Positions 9,185 to 17,399 of a DNA stretch of 64,000 nucleotides are shown here, one piece after another. How positions within the stretch are numbered: position 1 is the first letter of the stretch; each line of letters begins with the position of its first letter. The notes beneath the pieces were generated by a model. The model made no database searches and was not told where the DNA came from. It saw nothing but the letters and a program-made list of their open reading frames with translations. Position numbers and translations under genes: made by a program. The DNA is taken from contig NZ_FWFD01000008.1 in assembly GCF_900163795.1 (NCBI RefSeq), positions 310,001-374,000 of the forward strand, read 5' to 3'. This stretch comes from Vagococcus fluvialis bH819 (GTDB taxonomy: Bacteria; Bacillota; Bacilli; Lactobacillales; Vagococcaceae).

Positions 9185-9838
9185 TTATTTAATATTTTCT
9201 CTATAGAAATCATACAATTTCACAATATCACGGCTCATTAAAACCGGTTTTGCTTTTTCTATCATACTATCTTCCCAATCAAACCAACGCATCTCCAGTA
9301 ACAAGTTAATTTCCTTATCACTAAAACGTTGCTTAATTAGTTTTGCTGGATTTCCAACAACAACAGTGTATGGTAACACGTCTTTAACAACCATTGATCC
9401 TGCAGCTATAATAGCCCCTTCTCCAATTGTCACACCAGGCATAATAGTAGCGCCCATCCCTATCCATGCATCACTTTTAATTATAGTATCACCTTTTGGC
9501 TCAAAAGATTCCTTGATATGATTAGCAAACGGATAGACTGTTATCCAATCAGGATGATGATTATGATTTCCACCAAGTAATATTACAACACCAGCCGCAA
9601 TACATACATAGTTTCCAATAATTAATTTATCCAACTGCCAGCCTAAATCTTTTTCTGGATTAAATAAATCTCTTGTTGTTTGATCACCCCAAAGATATCT
9701 AACACATCCATTTTCAAAATTATTATTTTCATAATAACCTGAATAATAAGATTTATTTCCTACCGTTATTAAAGGATTCGTAATAATATCTTTTAAATAT
9801 TTTGTTTCTGACCAATTTTTATATTTTTCTTTACTCAT
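9185..9838 (-). CDS. CatB/Vat-like xenobiotic acetyltransferase
   Basis: 217 residues, left-handed beta-helix hexapeptide acyltransferase of the XAT class that includes streptogramin (Vat) and chloramphenicol (CatB) acetyltransferases. Visible are KLIIGNYVCIAAGVVILLGGNHNHH (catalytic His region near residue 95), GDTIIKSDAWIGMGATIMPGVTIGEGAIIAAGSMVVKD (hexapeptide coils) and VVGNPAKLIKQRF. The N-terminal WSETKYLKDIITNPLITVGNKSYYSGYYE resembles Vat proteins. It would transfer acetyl from acetyl-CoA to a hydroxyl, but the substrate cannot be read from the sequence. Resistance is possible, not shown. Confidence 0.85.
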   Translation of the reverse strand: MSKEKYKNWSETKYLKDIITNPLITVGNKSYYSGYYENNNFENGCVRYLWGDQTTRDLFNPEKDLGWQLDKLIIGNYVCIAAGVVILLGGNHNHHPDWITVYPFANHIKESFEPKGDTIIKSDAWIGMGATIMPGVTIGEGAIIAAGSMVVKDVLPYTVVVGNPAKLIKQRFSDKEINLLLEMRWFDWEDSMIEKAKPVLMSRDIVKLYDFYRENIK

Positions 9839-9937
9839 ATTTTCCGCTCCTAAATTCTATTTTTTAATTTAGAAGCAAAAAATCACTGAAACATTTTTAA
9901 TCAATCTTAATTTACGACTCATTTCATCATTCCTTAT

Positions 9938-9976
9938 AAAAAGAGGTAACCCAAGTTACTGGATTACCTCGCAAAG
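9938..9976 (-). terminator. terminator of NlpC/P60 gene
   Basis: Imperfect stem GAGGTAACCC / GGATTACCTC with an AAGTTACT loop, just downstream of the hydrolase stop codon and followed on the minus strand by a T run. Confidence 0.75.
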
Positions 9977-9988
9977 TTTAAATTCGAA

Positions 9989-11317
9989 TTACATACGTAC
10001 TCCAAAATCTGGTGACCAATAAGCTATACTTTGTACTGTTACGTTTTCACCTGGTTGTGGTGCGTGGATGTATTGTCCGCCACCGATATAAATACCAACG
10101 TGATGTGTTGATCCTTGCGCTCCCCAGAATACTAAGTCTCCTGGTTGTAATTGGCTAAGTGAAATTTTAGCTCCAGCACTTTCTTGTGGTACTGTCCATC
10201 CACCAATTTCTCTTCCAGCTGCAACACGATAAACATAAGATGTAAATCCAGAACAGTCAAATGAATCTGGTCCTTTAGCTCCCCAAACATAAGGTTTACC
10301 AATATGTTTGTAAGCTTCTGCTACCACTGCACTACCGTTTGATGATGCAGGTGGTGCTGGTGTTTCAGTTGGTTGTTTCGGTGGTGTTACTGTTTCTCCA
10401 CCTTGGTTATTATTATTGTTGTTATTGTTGTTATTGTTGTTGTTGTTATCAACTGGAGCTGTTTCTCCACCATTATTAACTGGTACTTCTGGTGCTTTGT
10501 TTTCATTTGTTGGTACTTCTGGTGTTTTAACTTCAGTTGTTGGTGTTACAGGAGCTACTGTTTCTTTAGCCGCTTGTTTTTCAGCTTCTGCTGCTACTTT
10601 AGCTGCTGCTTCGACTGCTGCTTGTTCAGCTGCAAGTTTAGCTTCTGCTTCTGCTTTTTCATTTAAGAATTGATCTTTTTTACTTTGTTCAGTTTCTTTT
10701 TCAGCAGCAATTTCACTAATTGCAACTTGTTGTGTTAATTCTTGGCTAACTAACTCGCCTTTTTTTTGTTCTAAAGTAACTGCATTCGCTTGTACTTCAG
10801 ATGCTTTTGCTTCTGTTTCTGATTTTTTATCTTCAACAGATTGTTTGTCTTCTTTTTGTTGTTGCATCATATCATTGTTAGCTCCAACTAATTTAGAAGC
10901 TGCCATAACTTTAGTCACAGCATCTGATACTGAATCAGAATTTAAAACTAAGTCTACAACGTTTGAGCTACCTGAATCAACTTGTACTGAACGAGCTTGC
11001 TCTTTAATAGAAGCATCACGTTTTTCAATACGTTTTTCTAAATCTTTAACTTCAGTATTTAAAGAACCAATTTCATTATTTAATTCTACTTGTTTTGATT
11101 GTAAAGCGTCTGCTTGGTCTTTAATTGATGTAATATTGCTTTGGATTGAAGCTAATTGAGATGAAGCTGATGCTTCTTTCCCTTGTAAATCAGTAATTTT
11201 TTTGTCTTGAGAAGCAATCTTTTGATCAACTGAGTCAGCACTTGCCATCAATGGAAGAGCTGTTGCTGATAGGATCATAGTACTTGTAAGTAACGTAGAT
11301 AAAATTTTCTTTTTCAA
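9989..11317 (-). CDS. secreted NlpC/P60 peptidoglycan hydrolase, SagA-type
   Basis: About 442 residues. I prefer the TTG at 11315-11317 because CGGGGGA lies 8 bases before it and the product starts with a clean signal peptide (MKKKILSTLLTSTMILSATA, cleavage near MASA|DSV). An upstream TTG at 11344 has no ribosome site. Order: signal peptide, long coiled coil (about 28-225), Ala/Lys/Glu-rich and Pro/Thr-rich linker with 14 Asn in a row, and a NlpC/P60 domain (about 335-442) with catalytic Cys in FDCSG, His in THHVGIY and His in YIHAP. The family cleaves D-Glu-Lys stem-peptide bonds. mreD and mreC lie upstream, as for sagA in Enterococcus faecium. Confidence 0.93.
   Translation of the reverse strand: MKKKILSTLLTSTMILSATALPLMASADSVDQKIASQDKKITDLQGKEASASSQLASIQSNITSIKDQADALQSKQVELNNEIGSLNTEVKDLEKRIEKRDASIKEQARSVQVDSGSSNVVDLVLNSDSVSDAVTKVMAASKLVGANNDMMQQQKEDKQSVEDKKSETEAKASEVQANAVTLEQKKGELVSQELTQQVAISEIAAEKETEQSKKDQFLNEKAEAEAKLAAEQAAVEAAAKVAAEAEKQAAKETVAPVTPTTEVKTPEVPTNENKAPEVPVNNGGETAPVDNNNNNNNNNNNNNNQGGETVTPPKQPTETPAPPASSNGSAVVAEAYKHIGKPYVWGAKGPDSFDCSGFTSYVYRVAAGREIGGWTVPQESAGAKISLSQLQPGDLVFWGAQGSTHHVGIYIGGGQYIHAPQPGENVTVQSIAYWSPDFGVRM
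10407..10448 (-). repeat. in-frame trinucleotide (Asn codon) tract
   Basis: Fourteen consecutive Asn codons, AAC and AAT mixed, in the linker of the NlpC/P60 protein. Length changes by slippage would stay in frame and alter only the linker. Confidence 0.9.
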
Positions 11318-11465
11318 TTTAGTAGTCCCCCGTGTAATTTCCAAATTTTATATTTTATGTTTAATTTAATGTTTAATTTATTTTTAACAACAAATGAATT
11401 GTAGCATAGAGACATGTCAGTCATATAATAGAAATGTTACAAACATATTTCATTCAACATAACAT

Positions 11466-11981
11466 CTATTTTTTTACATTAAACATCTTTTTTAACGGTA
11501 CTACTAACAAAGCTATTAGTATAATATTCAAGCATAATGTCGGTGCCAATGTTCTTGCAAAAAAATCTAAAATAGTTGTGCTTGTTAATTTAAATAAGAC
11601 TAATAAAAATACTCTTCCAACAGAAAGTGCCGTAACAAAGACAATAAAACTTAAAATAATGGTAAATGTATTAGGATAGACATGTTCAAACAAACTATAA
11701 ATTAGAATAACTAATATTGGAAATAGAATCAGATTAATCCCAATAACATTATAAAAGTAAGAATCATATAATAACCCAATCACACTTGACCATACAACTA
11801 GGTAAGTTTTTTCCATTTGAAAAGTTGCAAACATTAGAAACATCAACAGTAAGTTACTGGTAAAATCCATAGGAACTGAAATTGCTGATAAAAGTGAACT
11901 GCTAATATGACCATCAATCAACATCATTAAAAAGAAAATTAGCGGCAAAGTATAAGATAGATACTTTCGTTTTTGCATCAT
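11466..11981 (-). CDS. mreD: rod shape-determining protein MreD
   Basis: 171 residues with about five transmembrane helices (PLIFFLMMLIDGHIS, LLLMFLMFATF, LILFPILVILIYSLF and others). It belongs to the cell-wall elongation machinery with MreC. The start overlaps the mreC stop by 4 bases. The sequence is poorly conserved, as usual for MreD, so context carries weight. Confidence 0.9.
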   Translation of the reverse strand: MMQKRKYLSYTLPLIFFLMMLIDGHISSSLLSAISVPMDFTSNLLLMFLMFATFQMEKTYLVVWSSVIGLLYDSYFYNVIGINLILFPILVILIYSLFEHVYPNTFTIILSFIVFVTALSVGRVFLLVLFKLTSTTILDFFARTLAPTLCLNIILIALLVVPLKKMFNVKK

Positions 11982-12841
11982 TCATTTGTACCTGCTAACC
12001 TCTTAATTACAGTAACTGAATTCACATCATACATATCTGCTACGGGTGTAACTAGTACTTCAGCATCTAAACCTGTTTTATTTTTCTTAATCTCTTTAAT
12101 TTCTCCAACTAGCAATCCTTTAGGTGAATTATTCCCTAACCCGGAAGTTGTCACTGGTGTTCCTTCTTTTAAGCCTTCAGTTGAAGTTAACTGTGAAACA
12201 ATCAAAGTATGAGTTTTATTGTTATAACCTTCCATTAGACCATAAACCATTTTACTATCTTCTCCTTGTAACATCACTGGAAAATGATTTGTATTTTGGT
12301 TAATCGTTGTTAACAGTTCTACTTTAGAGCTATTATTTTCAGCTATAATCACACGACCAATTAAACCTTTATCTCCCATAACTGCCATATTCACTTCAAT
12401 ACCATCTTTTTTACCCTTATCGATGATCAATACATCTTGCCAGCTATCTGGAGAACGATTAATAACAGTGGCATTCACTGTTTCATAATTTGAAAGCGTG
12501 GCATTTAAATCTAATTGACCTTTTAATTTTTCATTTTCTGTTTTTAAATTAGCTACTTCAGCTTCAAGAGAAGCCGTATGATCAATTTTTTTCTTTAAAT
12601 TATCATTTTCAGTATACGTATTAAACAAATTGTTTATTGACTTAACACCATTCTCAATTCCAATAAACGGCGCTTTCACTACCTTATCAATTGTTGCAAT
12701 CACACCATTTGTTTCAGATTGACCTGGTAAACTTTGTTTTTTATTATCTCTTTGCATGGAACTGAAGCTAATCAACAGGACAACAACAATAACAATCGTT
12801 ATCGCAATAATTATATTTCTACTTGAATTAAATTTTTTCAC
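11978..12841 (-). CDS. mreC: rod shape-determining protein MreC
   Basis: 287 residues: one N-terminal membrane helix (about 10-27), a coiled coil (about 75-110, LEAEVANLKTENEKLKGQL), then the double beta-barrel periplasmic-type domain. Conserved motifs are VINRSPDSWQDVLIIDKGKKDGIEVNMAV and SGLGNNSPKGLLVGEI. It scaffolds the peptidoglycan elongation complex. mreB is not in the window. The operon order mreC-mreD then the SagA-type hydrolase is kept in enterococci. Confidence 0.95.
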   Translation of the reverse strand: MKKFNSSRNIIIAITIVIVVVLLISFSSMQRDNKKQSLPGQSETNGVIATIDKVVKAPFIGIENGVKSINNLFNTYTENDNLKKKIDHTASLEAEVANLKTENEKLKGQLDLNATLSNYETVNATVINRSPDSWQDVLIIDKGKKDGIEVNMAVMGDKGLIGRVIIAENNSSKVELLTTINQNTNHFPVMLQGEDSKMVYGLMEGYNNKTHTLIVSQLTSTEGLKEGTPVTTSGLGNNSPKGLLVGEIKEIKKNKTGLDAEVLVTPVADMYDVNSVTVIKRLAGTNE

Positions 12842-12962
12842 ATTTCCACCTCGACAAAAGTCTTGAATTTTAGATACACATAAACTTTATTTTAACACCC
12901 TTTTATTTAAAGTGCTAGAACGGAGATATTAAATTTAGGTAGTGATTCCTTAAGAATTTCTA

Positions 12963-13000
12963 TTAAAAAAGTAGAGATATGATATTCTCCACTTTTTTCG
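12963..13000 (-). terminator. terminator after the Fem-type transferase gene
   Basis: Stem AAAAAGTAGAGA / TCTCCACTTTTT with one mismatch and a TATGATAT loop, next to the stop codon of the Fem-type gene. It separates the cross-bridge operon from mreC. Confidence 0.75.
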
Positions 13001-13001
13001 A

Positions 13002-14003
13002 TTATTCATTTAAAAACGCTTGATAAGCTTCTTTGTCATAAACTCTATCAATTTCACCGATAAATTCTGTTGCTTGATCACTACCAACAAAACCTCGTTT
13101 AAATCGATACAAGCCATCTTCTTCATTCATCTCAAATATGCCACCAAAATCATAAAATCTTGTTTTTCTTTCTAATCCCCACTTAATCATTTCCCACTGC
13201 ATTAAATAATTAGGCATCTTATTTCTATGAAGGTTATTAGAGCCACCATACATATACCATGTCACGTTACCATAACTTAAACATAACGCACCTGCTAATA
13301 CTTCCTCTTCAAAGCTTGCGATGAATACTTTTGCATTATCTCCATAAGCATTTAAGACACGCTCAAAATATTCGTATGGACGGTAACTAATTCCTTGTCG
13401 TTCACTCATAATAACATGCGTTTCGTAAAATGCTTTTAAGTCTTCTAGATTTCTAGAGGAATGTACCTGGATGCCTTTTCTATCTGCTAATCTAATGTTA
13501 TAACGTGTTTTAGAATGGAACTCTCCAAGTAACTCTTCCTCAGTCTTGCCTTCCATATCTAGTCTCATATTTAAGCGTGGTTGAATAGTCGAGTGTGGAT
13601 TAATCTCTTTATTACGAACAACAAAACCAGCTGCTTTATAGGCGTCAGATAGTGCTTGATCATAGAAGACTTCCGGATCTGTTCGCATTAAGAAAATATT
13701 TTCATCTACTAAATGTTTTTCAGCCTCATCGTATAGTGCTTTTACTAACTCAATATTTCTAATATCACACACTGGACCTCTAGTCGCATAAGCAATTTTT
13801 TTATCTCCAACAGATGATACAGTCAAAATAGACATTGCTGCTATTATTTCATTTTCTTCCTCTAAGTAAACATAAAAAGGTGTCCAATTATTTTTTACCT
13901 TAGCCCAAGCCATATCTTGTGTTGTTGCTGTATAAGGACTATTTAAAATAAATGTTTCATATTTTTTTACTTCTTCCGGATTAGCTAAATTAACTAATGC
14001 CAT
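13002..14003 (-). CDS. Fem-type peptidoglycan aminoacyltransferase
   Basis: 333 residues, double-GNAT FemABX fold. The stretch around residues 165-190 (LLGEFHSKTRYNIRLADRKG) is the Fem signature, and WYMYGGSNNLHRNKMPNYLMQWEMIKWG and YDFGGIFE are conserved C-terminal blocks. Such enzymes move an amino acid from aminoacyl-tRNA to the peptidoglycan precursor. The short length without the long coiled-coil insert resembles Weissella FemX rather than staphylococcal FemA/B. It is the last gene of the operon with the ATP-grasp ligase (3-base gap) and asparagine synthase. Which amino acid it carries is unknown. Confidence 0.88.
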   Translation of the reverse strand: MALVNLANPEEVKKYETFILNSPYTATTQDMAWAKVKNNWTPFYVYLEEENEIIAAMSILTVSSVGDKKIAYATRGPVCDIRNIELVKALYDEAEKHLVDENIFLMRTDPEVFYDQALSDAYKAAGFVVRNKEINPHSTIQPRLNMRLDMEGKTEEELLGEFHSKTRYNIRLADRKGIQVHSSRNLEDLKAFYETHVIMSERQGISYRPYEYFERVLNAYGDNAKVFIASFEEEVLAGALCLSYGNVTWYMYGGSNNLHRNKMPNYLMQWEMIKWGLERKTRFYDFGGIFEMNEEDGLYRFKRGFVGSDQATEFIGEIDRVYDKEAYQAFLNE

Positions 14004-14006
14004 TTT

Positions 14007-15224
14007 TTATCTTCCCTTCTTTTCAAACCATTTTTCGTAACGTTCCGTGTAAGATTGATAGTATTTTTTCATACTTAAATCTCTAATAAAAGATTTGTCT
14101 TTTTCATAAAACAATGTATAACCATACTCATTTTTATCAATCATCTCTTTAGCAACTTGCTTACACGTATCGTCCTCAGTATAAGTTAGCACGACTTCTT
14201 TAGGAACACCTAACCATAATTTCTCATTTTTATTTAAAAAAACCGTCTTGTTTTCTTTTTCTTCAACTAAATCTTTAATTGAATACGCCATTAAATTGCA
14301 GCCGGCTAGTGTTGAATAAAAACTGCTTCGACCTGGCCTTAAATTTATTTCAAAAATTTTAAAGGTTTGATCACGTTCGTCGAATTTCATATCGAAGTTA
14401 GCAAATCCTGTGTAGCCTATTCCCTCTAAAAAGCGAGTATACGTCTCATAAATATCGGCATCAAATGTACTTTTAATTGCTACATAATTACCAACTAATG
14501 TTGGCGTAACATCTTCTAAGAAAGGATGTCCTAAACACATTGAATGAACTTTATTATTTTTTCCAACATAAGCATTTAAGACACGCATATTGCTATCTGG
14601 TCCTGGAATAAAATCTTGCATCAACATAGTATCTGAATAACCTGAACTAAAGATATTAGTTAGTGCCTCATTAACTTCTTCTTTATTATGTAAAATATAT
14701 GCTTTTTTCTTGTCCTTAAAATCAGCAACAGTATATGTCACACTGTTGCTTGGTTTTACAACAACCGGATAGTCAAACGGGACATCAATCTCTTTGTAGT
14801 TATTTGCTGTTACTTTAATTGTCTTTGGATAAGGTAATTTTAATTCCTCACACAAATCATAAAAATCTTCTTTCAAAATTAATTGATCTTTTAATTCTTT
14901 TTTTACAAACGGTAATTGGCAATACTTAGATAGCTCTTCTTGATGATCAATAACTAGTTCAGCATAACCATCACTTGCAGCAAACAAAATCAACGTATCA
15001 TACGTTTCTAGTTTCTTTTTTAATAAAGGAACCATTGCTTCTGAAAAAATAGCGGGTTCAGTTAAATTATTAACTACCTCTATATCAATGATTTTAGAAT
15101 GATTGGTCATTGGCAATTTCCCTTGTCCAACACATAAGCTTTTGATGCCATATTCCATATGTATTGAACGCGCAATACCGTAAGCATTAACATCTGTTCC
15201 TAAAATAATCGGTAAAAACTTCAT
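14007..15224 (-). CDS. ATP-grasp ligase, D-aspartate ligase (Asl)-like
   Basis: 405 residues from the ATG at 15224, chosen because AAGGGAG precedes it; an in-frame TTG at 15242 lies on that ribosome site. The layout matches the D-aspartate ligase of Enterococcus faecium and Lactococcus, which adds D-Asp to the Lys side chain of the stem peptide: PIILGTDVNAYGIARS at the start, DYPVVVKPSNSVTY, MLMQDFIPGPDSNMRVLNAYV, VGNYVAI, GFANFDMKFD and KIFEINLRPGRSSFY (metal/ATP-binding end of the grasp). Asparagine synthase upstream would then amidate the bridge. Assignment is by remembered family pattern; substrate not proven. Confidence 0.8.
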   Translation of the reverse strand: MKFLPIILGTDVNAYGIARSIHMEYGIKSLCVGQGKLPMTNHSKIIDIEVVNNLTEPAIFSEAMVPLLKKKLETYDTLILFAASDGYAELVIDHQEELSKYCQLPFVKKELKDQLILKEDFYDLCEELKLPYPKTIKVTANNYKEIDVPFDYPVVVKPSNSVTYTVADFKDKKKAYILHNKEEVNEALTNIFSSGYSDTMLMQDFIPGPDSNMRVLNAYVGKNNKVHSMCLGHPFLEDVTPTLVGNYVAIKSTFDADIYETYTRFLEGIGYTGFANFDMKFDERDQTFKIFEINLRPGRSSFYSTLAGCNLMAYSIKDLVEEKENKTVFLNKNEKLWLGVPKEVVLTYTEDDTCKQVAKEMIDKNEYGYTLFYEKDKSFIRDLSMKKYYQSYTERYEKWFEKKGR

Positions 15225-15249
15225 GGATTCTACTCCCTTCAAATAATTA

Positions 15250-17133
15250 TTAAGCTGTTAAATCAACTAACTCTGGTTTTTGTCCGTCATTAATAAAGTA
15301 AACATTATACCAAGTTAAGAAAGTAAAAATTGTCCAGATTTTACGACGTTCATCAACTTTTTCTTCAAAGTTATCATCTAATAATTGAATAATTTTTTCT
15401 TGATTAAAAAATTCATTAACCCATTCATTAGAAAATAATTCTCTAACGTGTTGATAATAACGTTCTTCTCGTAACCAATCTTTAATAGGAACTGGAAAAC
15501 CTAATTTTTCTCTGTTCGACCATTCTTCTGGGAGATGTCTTCCAGCGGCTTGACGAAAAGCATACTTAGTATTTTCCGAATTGATCATGTACTTTTCAGG
15601 CACTTGCTCTGAGACCTTCATTAATTCAATATCCAGTAAAGGAACACGCAACTCTAGAGAATGAGCCATTGATAATTTATCTGCTTTTAACAAAATATCC
15701 TTAGGCATCCATTGATGAAAATCTAAATATTTTTTCTTTTTAAGATTAGATACGCGACTAACTTTTTTGTACTGTTTATTAACAATATCAGCAACACTAG
15801 GTGATTTCGAATAGTCACTTGTTAAATATTCTAGTGCTTCTTTTTCTTCAAATACTTTAGCGTTTCCTATGAAACATTCTTCTGCTGGTGCTAAGTTAGA
15901 ATACATATGTAAACTACCCGGAAATTGTTTATCCTTAATAAAGCCTGCTAAACCGTATTTTGCTTTTTCTGGTAATTTTTTCAACAATTCAGTTGTTTTT
16001 CTAATAAATTTTGATTTAGTGTAAAAACCATATGTCTGGTAGCCACCAAATAATTCGTCTGCACCTTCACCACTCATTACTACTCTAACATCACGACTAG
16101 CTAATTCAGATAAAAAGAATAAAGGCACACAAGAAGGATTTGAATCTGGTTCATCTAAGTGATATTGAATTAAAGGGAAATTCATAAATGATTCTTCTCC
16201 TTCAATTACACGTGACTCATTCTGCAATCCAATCATATCAGTTAAGGCTTTTGCTTCGACTGATTCATTAAATGTTTTATCACCAAAACCAATAGAATAT
16301 GTTTTGTTAGGACGCAAAACAGTCGCAACATAGCTAGAATCTACGCCAGATGATAAGAACGATCCCACTTCAACATCTGCATTTTTATGAATATCAATTG
16401 ATTCTTTAACTGTTTTATCAATTAAATCCACAGTTTCAGCTAAACTCATATTTTTTTCGTTATCTTTAACATCCCAATACTGTTTAATTTCTAATAAACC
16501 ATTTTTATAAGTAAAAAAATGTCCCTCTTTAATTCTATAGACATTTTTAAAAAAGGTTTCATCTAAAGCTGAATATTGAAACGTCATAAATGGACGTAAC
16601 GCTTCTTTATTTAATTCTTTTTTAAATTCTGGGTGTTGTAAGAAACTTTTGATTTCTGAACCATATATAAAACTGCCGTTCATTTCTGTATAATAAAAAG
16701 GTTTTATCCCAAAATGATCTCTAGCACCAAACAATTCATTTGTTTGCGTATTCCAGATAACAAATGCAAACATTCCTCTTATTTTTTGTAATATTTCAGC
16801 ACCATATTCTTCGTATCCATGAAGTAACACTTCTGTATCTGCATGTGTTGTAAAAATATGACCTTTTTCTATTAAATCTTTTCTTAATTCCAGATGATTA
16901 TATATCTCACCATTAAATGTGATGACAAGCGTTTTGTCTTCATTATAGATAGGTTGAGAGCCACCTTCTAAATCAACAATACTTAAACGCCTAAACCCCA
17001 GCGCTCCCTGAGCATCTACATGACTACCTGCACTATTTGGACCTCTATGGGCAATAGCTTCCATCATATTATTTATTATTTTTTCTTTCGATTCTACCGA
17101 ATTATTATCAATAAATCCAACTATTCCACACAT
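15250..17133 (-). CDS. glutamine-hydrolysing asparagine synthase, AsnH-like
   Basis: 627 residues. The N-terminal class-II glutamine amidotransferase domain starts MCGIVGFIDNN with nucleophile Cys2 and contains AHRGPNSAG and FNGEIYNH. The C-terminal synthetase domain has the PP-loop SFLSSGVDSSYVA near residue 255. In Lactococcus the AsnH member of this family amidates D-Asp of the peptidoglycan cross-bridge, and the downstream ligase and Fem genes point to that role rather than free asparagine synthesis. First gene of the operon; ribosome site AGAAGGAA before the ATG. Confidence 0.9.
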   Translation of the reverse strand: MCGIVGFIDNNSVESKEKIINNMMEAIAHRGPNSAGSHVDAQGALGFRRLSIVDLEGGSQPIYNEDKTLVITFNGEIYNHLELRKDLIEKGHIFTTHADTEVLLHGYEEYGAEILQKIRGMFAFVIWNTQTNELFGARDHFGIKPFYYTEMNGSFIYGSEIKSFLQHPEFKKELNKEALRPFMTFQYSALDETFFKNVYRIKEGHFFTYKNGLLEIKQYWDVKDNEKNMSLAETVDLIDKTVKESIDIHKNADVEVGSFLSSGVDSSYVATVLRPNKTYSIGFGDKTFNESVEAKALTDMIGLQNESRVIEGEESFMNFPLIQYHLDEPDSNPSCVPLFFLSELASRDVRVVMSGEGADELFGGYQTYGFYTKSKFIRKTTELLKKLPEKAKYGLAGFIKDKQFPGSLHMYSNLAPAEECFIGNAKVFEEKEALEYLTSDYSKSPSVADIVNKQYKKVSRVSNLKKKKYLDFHQWMPKDILLKADKLSMAHSLELRVPLLDIELMKVSEQVPEKYMINSENTKYAFRQAAGRHLPEEWSNREKLGFPVPIKDWLREERYYQHVRELFSNEWVNEFFNQEKIIQLLDDNFEEKVDERRKIWTIFTFLTWYNVYFINDGQKPELVDLTA

Positions 17134-17341
17134 GTTATTTCCTTCTTTCTTAGAAGTTTTTATCTATTAAAGTACTTTAATCTTTAATTAAAATCTCTTT
17201 TCCTATTAACAATCCTTAAATTATATATGATTACAACTAAATTGTCCAACCTCCTCTATCATCACAAGTTGGTAACTCAGCTATTTCAAAACAACCTTAT
17301 TTTCCAAAACAACGTACTATAATAGAGGATTTATAAGCAAA

Positions 17342-17386
17342 AACACCTCTATTCGTATCCAAACTAACGGAAACGATTAGAGGTAT
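17342..17386 (-). terminator. adhE terminator
   Basis: On the minus strand the arms ACCTCTAATCG and CGAATAGAGGT form an imperfect stem followed by GTTTTTG, 15-60 bases after the adhE stop. The rest of 17134-17399 shows no gene. Confidence 0.65.
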
Positions 17387-17399
17387 CTTCTTATCATAA

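Noticed and set aside
10373-10673. Plus-strand frames rich in Val/Leu or Ser/Ala opposite the NlpC/P60 gene
   Set aside because: They mirror the Asn and Ala repeats of the real gene.
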